7,162 nt of DNA, taken from an uncultured Sediminicola sp. (GTDB taxonomy: Bacteria; Bacteroidota; Bacteroidia; Flavobacteriales; Flavobacteriaceae). The position numbers and the translations under genes were made by a program. The stretch spans positions 1 through 7,162 of the forward strand of contig CALHVB010000020.1 of assembly GCA_938039345.1 (NCBI GenBank). The letters run 5' to 3'. Each line of letters opens with the position of its first letter. Position 1 is the first letter of the stretch. Positions 1-4,400 of this stretch are shown piece by piece. The notes beneath the pieces are model-generated. The model had not been told where the DNA came from. It saw nothing but the letters and a program-made list of their open reading frames with translations, and did no database searches.

Positions 1-983
1 TAGAAAGTAGTAGAGATAAAGATTTAGAACGTAGGTTCGAAATGGTGATGAAAATGGTTCGTAGAGAAACCAGAGGAGAAAATCCAGACTTAGAAGAAAA
101 AGCAAGGCAAATGTATTTTATAAATAACAAGTCTAACAATGCATTAGTAGAAAATTCAAGTGAAGCAGGTAATAAAAAACCAATTAGTATAAAAAATATT
201 ATTGATAGTCAAAATTCAATAGAAGAGAAGCGAACAAAGGTTTACCCAACAACATCAAAAGATAAAATAGCAGTAGATAAAGCGCCAAGTTCAGTTAAAA
301 AAACAGCAATAAAAAGTAGAAAATTTAATAATGTAGAAGGCGTAGATGATGGATATTATTTAGTAGCAAATGTTTATAAAGGAAATAATTACCACCATAA
401 ATTTGTAGATAAATTAAATGCAAAGGGTATTGAGGCAGATTATTTCGAAAACAAGAATAACGGTTTAAAATATGTGTATTTAAAACGTTATGATACCTGG
501 CAAGAGGCTGCTAAAGCACATAAATCTAATGCTAGCGGGGCCTATAAAGGAGAATTATGGGTCATGAATGTAGATAATAGTAGATACACAAATAGTGCCT
601 ATGCTGCAAACGTAAAAAAGATAGCAGAAAAGGCTTCTAGGTATGATGATAATTTACAAACAAATGTGGTTGTAAAAGATAAAGTAGTTTCAAATCAGCA
701 ACCTACTGCTAAAAAATATAAAATAAAAGGAGTAGGTAATGGTTATTATATTATAGCAAATGTATTTGCTAATGTAAATAATGCCAATCGTTTTGTAAAA
801 TTATTAAATGATAAAGGGCTCAATGCAGGTTACTTTATTAACCCAGAAAATAACTATAGATATGTATATTTAAAAAAGCACGATTCTTGGAATAATGCTT
901 TAGTATCTTATTATACTAAATTAGATAATGCATATGATAATAAAATGTGGATTATGCGTGTAACACAAAACACATTAACCTAA
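1..983 (+). CDS. C-terminal part of a probable PorP/SprF-family T9SS outer-membrane protein with two SPOR-like domains (5' end outside window)
   Basis: The frame is open from the first complete codon at 3 to the TAA at 981-983, giving 326 visible residues. The Met at 42 is probably internal, because the charged stretch before it (ESSRDKDLERRFE) reads straight on and no start signal is seen. Visible order: a charged helical segment (RRFEMVMKMVRRETRGENP, fragment residues about 11-29), a Lys/Asn/Ser-rich linker to about residue 110, then two SPOR-like domains at about 113-190 and 243-322. From memory, flavobacterial PorP/SprF proteins can carry this kind of charged segment and a tail with GYY-ANV...F...L..KG...YF...YVYLK features; the porin-like barrel itself cannot be seen here. 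PorP/SprF proteins sit in the outer membrane and help the T9SS secrete or attach partner adhesins. A hairpin terminator follows 34 bp after the stop. Alternatively this could be a standalone SPOR-domain envelope protein. The SPOR-like call is firmer than the PorP/SprF call. Confidence 0.7.
   Translation, partial: ESSRDKDLERRFEMVMKMVRRETRGENPDLEEKARQMYFINNKSNNALVENSSEAGNKKPISIKNIIDSQNSIEEKRTKVYPTTSKDKIAVDKAPSSVKKTAIKSRKFNNVEGVDDGYYLVANVYKGNNYHHKFVDKLNAKGIEADYFENKNNGLKYVYLKRYDTWQEAAKAHKSNASGAYKGELWVMNVDNSRYTNSAYAANVKKIAEKASRYDDNLQTNVVVKDKVVSNQQPTAKKYKIKGVGNGYYIIANVFANVNNANRFVKLLNDKGLNAGYFINPENNYRYVYLKKHDSWNNALVSYYTKLDNAYDNKMWIMRVTQNTLT
339..968 (+). repeat. Two tandem SPOR-like domain repeats in the first gene
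   Basis: Repeat 1 spans about 339-575 and repeat 2 about 729-968, joined by a linker of about 50 residues. They share the frame GV..GYY..ANV...N...FV..LN.KG..A.YF.N....YVYLK..D.W..A......AY....W.M.V, so one is probably a duplicate of the other. The beta-alpha-beta pattern of about 75 residues, opening with GYY(L/I)(V/I)ANV and with YVYLK in its second half, matches the SPOR fold. Classical SPOR domains bind glycan strands of peptidoglycan that lack stem peptides; whether these two do so is inference. The DNA of the two copies has diverged clearly, so the duplication is not recent. Confidence 0.75.
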
Positions 984-1017
984 TTAAAATGTAGAAATTA
1001 AATTCCTATAAAATATA

Positions 1018-1058
1018 AAAACAGAAGCCCTAGAGGTTTTCTCTAGGGCTTCTGTTTT
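1018..1058. terminator. Strong intrinsic terminator, possibly bidirectional
   Basis: The arm at 1018-1035 (core CAGAAGCCCTAGAG) pairs perfectly with 1041-1058 (core CTCTAGGGCTTCTG), giving an 18-bp stem around a GTTTT loop at 1036-1040. The GC-rich core AGCCCTAGAG is flanked by A residues on the left and TTTT on the right. The T tract is short on the plus strand. On the minus strand the A-rich flank at about 1008-1020 would give a T-rich tail as well. It lies 34 bp after the stop at 983 and most simply ends transcription of the first gene. Confidence 0.88.
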
Positions 1059-1415
1059 AAGGGTGTAATTTTTCTCCCTAATTAAATGTCTTTTTTAATT
1101 TTTTCTTTAATAAATAGTTTTTAAAAAGAAGAATAAAAAACCGTTTACCCCTTATTTATACTCAGTTCTTTGTATGTGTAGGAAAGTAAATGTGTTAAAC
1201 TAGCACACACTAAATAAATAGTATTTCACAACATAAATAAACCATACTACAACATTAAATTTTTACCCTCAGTAATATAGATAATATTTGTTATAAGGTG
1301 AATATAGACTAGGATATAATGTACATATACAACAAGAGTTTAAAAGTTTTTATTACTAAAAATCTTAGTTAAATATTTATTGAATATAGTTAATTACAGC
1401 ATAACCCAAGCCCCA
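1059..1415 (+). other. AT-rich intergenic leader upstream of the giant adhesin gene
   Basis: This 357-bp stretch has no convincing gene on either strand. It is very AT-rich, has A/T homopolymer runs, and contains only a weak promoter candidate (listed separately). I saw no strong secondary structure after the terminator; AAATA-AATAG-TATTT near 1212 is too short to count. Just before the adhesin start the sequence becomes unusually C-rich (AACCCAAGCCCCA, 1403-1415) and has no AGGAGG-like site, in line with the SD-independent initiation common in Bacteroidota. In the adhesin frame the nearest upstream stop is TAA at 1341-1343, and no other ATG lies between it and 1416. Confidence 0.6.
1260..1290 (+). 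promoter_or_regulatory. Weak candidate Bacteroidota-type promoter for the adhesin gene
   Basis: The Bacteroidota primary sigma factor prefers TTTG near -33 and TAnnTTTG near -7, about 19 bp apart. Here TTTT at 1260-1263 is followed after 19 bp by AATATTTG at 1283-1290, one mismatch in each box. This would start transcription near 1297 and leave a 5' leader of about 120 nt. In DNA this AT-rich such matches occur by chance, so this is only a candidate. A competing arrangement uses TTTG at 1287-1290 with TATAATG at 1315-1321, but its 24-bp spacing is long. Confidence 0.25.
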
Positions 1416-1496
1416 ATGAAAGTACTTAATGTAACCAAAGCCAAATTTTTATTATTTCTAATATTACTACTAGGAGTAATTTCTATTACCAGCGCA
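1416..1496 (+). other. Sec signal peptide of the giant adhesin
   Basis: Residues 1-27 have a short basic n-region (Lys at 2, 8 and 10), a hydrophobic core FLLFLILLLGVISI (11-24) and the end T-S-A before Gln28, a good signal peptidase I site. There is no lipobox cysteine, so a lipoprotein is unlikely. T9SS substrates cross the inner membrane by Sec with such peptides. Confidence 0.9.
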
Positions 1497-4400
1497 CAAG
1501 AAGTTCCTTTTTCTGCTAGATTGCAAGATGCAGATGGGAATAATTATATAAATATTAGAGGAGATTATACCTTTCTCTCTAATGGTGTTTTGAATAGGCG
1601 AAGTAATTCTAGAGACGCTAACGACCCATATAATGGTAGTTCAAACAACAATAATCTACATAGAGAATATATAGATATAGATAATGATGATACTACATTT
1701 AGCTCAAGCAGCTCTACACTGTCAGTACCAGATTGTTCACAAATTTATTATGCAGCTCTATATTGGGCAGGGAATTACAGAGATGATGTAGATGACTCAA
1801 GAAACTCAGCGCTTCCTAATGATGATAATCAGTACGATTTTACCGCTATTAAATTTAAAGTGCCAGGAGGAAGTTATGTAGACTTAGTAGCAGATAATGA
1901 TGCGGACGCAGCTGGGGAAGAAGATGATATAATTATTAATGGACAAAGTAACGTCTCTAATAGCCCATATGTATGTTATAAAAATGTAACAGGCTTATTA
2001 CAAGCATTGGCAGATCCAGAAGGAGAATATACCGTGGCAAATGTAAGAGGAAGAAGAGGACATACACCAGAAGGGGCAGCTGGTTGGACCTTGGTTATTG
2101 TATATGAAAATCCAACATTATCAGGTAAATACATATCTATTTATGATGGATACGAAGGAGTACAAGGAAGTCAAAGAGCAGATATTACAGTTTCAGGCTT
2201 TAATACTATTCCTGTTGGTCCAGTTAGAGCAAAATTAGGAGCAGGAGTATTAGAAGGGGACAGAAGTATCACAGGAGATCGATTTAGAATTAGATCAGGT
2301 GGTAATGGCTTTTCAAACTTATCTAATGCAGGAAATCCAGAGACCAATTTTTTCAATTCAAATATTACTATAGACGGGGGTAATGTTACCACAAGAAATA
2401 TAGATAGTGAAAATACATTGGGGTATGATGCCGATATTTTTACCATTGATAACCCATCAAATAGTATTATTGCTAATGGAGCAACAGAAGCCACCTTACA
2501 ATTAAGTACTTCTGGAGATTGGTTTGGAGCTTTTTTGGTAACATTTGGGATTGAAATTATAGAACCAGACATTGTTTTAGAGAAAAAAGTAGAAGATATT
2601 GCAGGGAATGATATTACAGGCCTTGGGGTAAACTTAGGGCAAACCTTAGACTATGTATTATCCTTTCAAAATATTGGTAATGATGATGGTACAAACTATG
2701 TAATTAGAGATGTACTACCTGTTAATGTTACTTTAGATGAACTTAATATTACAGTACCAACTGGTGTTACTTATACTTATGATGAACCTACAAGAACAGT
2801 AATATTTTCTATTCCAGATGGTTTAGTAGAAGAGGGAGATCCTATTTCATCTATACGAATGCGAGTAAGAGTAGCAGAAAACTGTTTCGATTTTGTAGAC
2901 GCATGTACTAATGAGATATTAAATATTGCATTTTCTACTTATGAAGGTATAATTAACACCAACCAAATAAGTGATGACCCTAGTGTTACAGATTTTAATG
3001 ATTGTGGATTTACAGTTCCTGGTGCTACTAACTTTTTATTAGATGATTTATCTGATTGTGATTTTAGAAGAACGGTTGAACTTTGTGGAACCACAACTAT
3101 TTTAGATGCAGGTAATGGTTTCGATGATTATATCTGGTATAGAGATGAAAACGGAAATAGTACTATAGATATAGGAGTAGATACCGTTTTAGATGATCAG
3201 AACCCAGATGGCGATTTAAGTACGCTTATTGTAGAAGATCCTGGTGTTTATATTGTAGATAAAATAATTGCAGACCCCTGTAAAGGTTTCCAAGAAGTAA
3301 TAACGGTAGAGCGTTTTGGAACAAGACCAACAAACCCAATTATTACACTTTTTAATGAGAGTAATAGCGATGCAGACCCTTTAAACGATATACAAGGAGA
3401 AATATTAACCTGTTCTATAGATGGTAGTGAATTACCAAATATTTTCTTGTGTGGATCAAATGACTCACAACTATTACAAATAAATATAACAGATGCAATA
3501 ATTACATGGGAACAGTTAAACGAAGCAAATTGTATTGCCACAAATAATGGTTGTGCAAATAAGAGTAATTCTACTTCTTGTTGGACACAGGTAGGAACAG
3601 GAAATGCATATACTGCTAATACGCCAGGAGAATATAGATTAAGTGTTAATTATACAGATGGATGTATTAGCCGTTTTAACTTTAATGTATTTCAAAATAA
3701 TTTAGATATACAGTTTACTAAGAGAGATGTTATTTGTACAACTCCAGGAAATATAACAATAACTAATATAGGTACAGGTTATGGGTATCAATTAGTAGAT
3801 ATTTCTAATAATACAATTGCCATCCCTTTTAGTGCAAACAATGGTCCTAGTTTCGATTTTACAACAAATGGAGCTTACCGTGTAGAGATGATACAATTAG
3901 ATGCTTCAGGAGATCCAATTCCAAATTCTTGTTTATTTAGTACAGAGGAAATAGGAATATTAAACAGAGATTTTCAAGTAGATGTAGATACCACTCCGTC
4001 CAATTGTAACGATTTGGGAATTATAAATATTCAAGTATTAAATGTAGAAGCAAATTATAGCTATGATTTACGTTTAGATGATGGAACAACACATGCATAC
4101 GGAGAAGGTACACGTGTAACACAAGCTACAGCACAAATAGATAACAATTTCTTTTTTAATAACCTTAATCCCGATGATTATATAGTTGAGGTAACCACAC
4201 AAGATGGTTGTACAGATCTACAAAGAATTACTGTTACTGAGATAGATGATATACAATTATCAGCAATTACAATTGCTAATATTGGTTGTTCTGCGGGTTC
4301 TATAGAACTTACACCACAAGGAGGATTACCAGACCCAGATTATATTTATGCCATATGGAGTAAAGATGGTACACCATTACATACATCCGTTGCAGATATC

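Noticed and set aside
42..44. ATG at 42 as the true start of the first gene
   Set aside because: The same frame is open back to position 3 with protein-like sequence, and the following residues look like the middle of a PorP/SprF-type protein, not a secreted N-terminus.
1169..1194. TTTG at 1169 with TAAATGTG at 1187 as a promoter
   Set aside because: The 14-bp gap is too short for the Bacteroidota promoter spacing and the second box is imperfect.
2171..2572. Minus-strand open frame of 133 codons
   Set aside because: It lies wholly inside the adhesin gene, opposite a frame with clear domain structure; its translation shows no family features.
3248..3541. Minus-strand open frame of 97 codons
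   Set aside because: Antisense shadow of the adhesin; no start context or recognisable domain.
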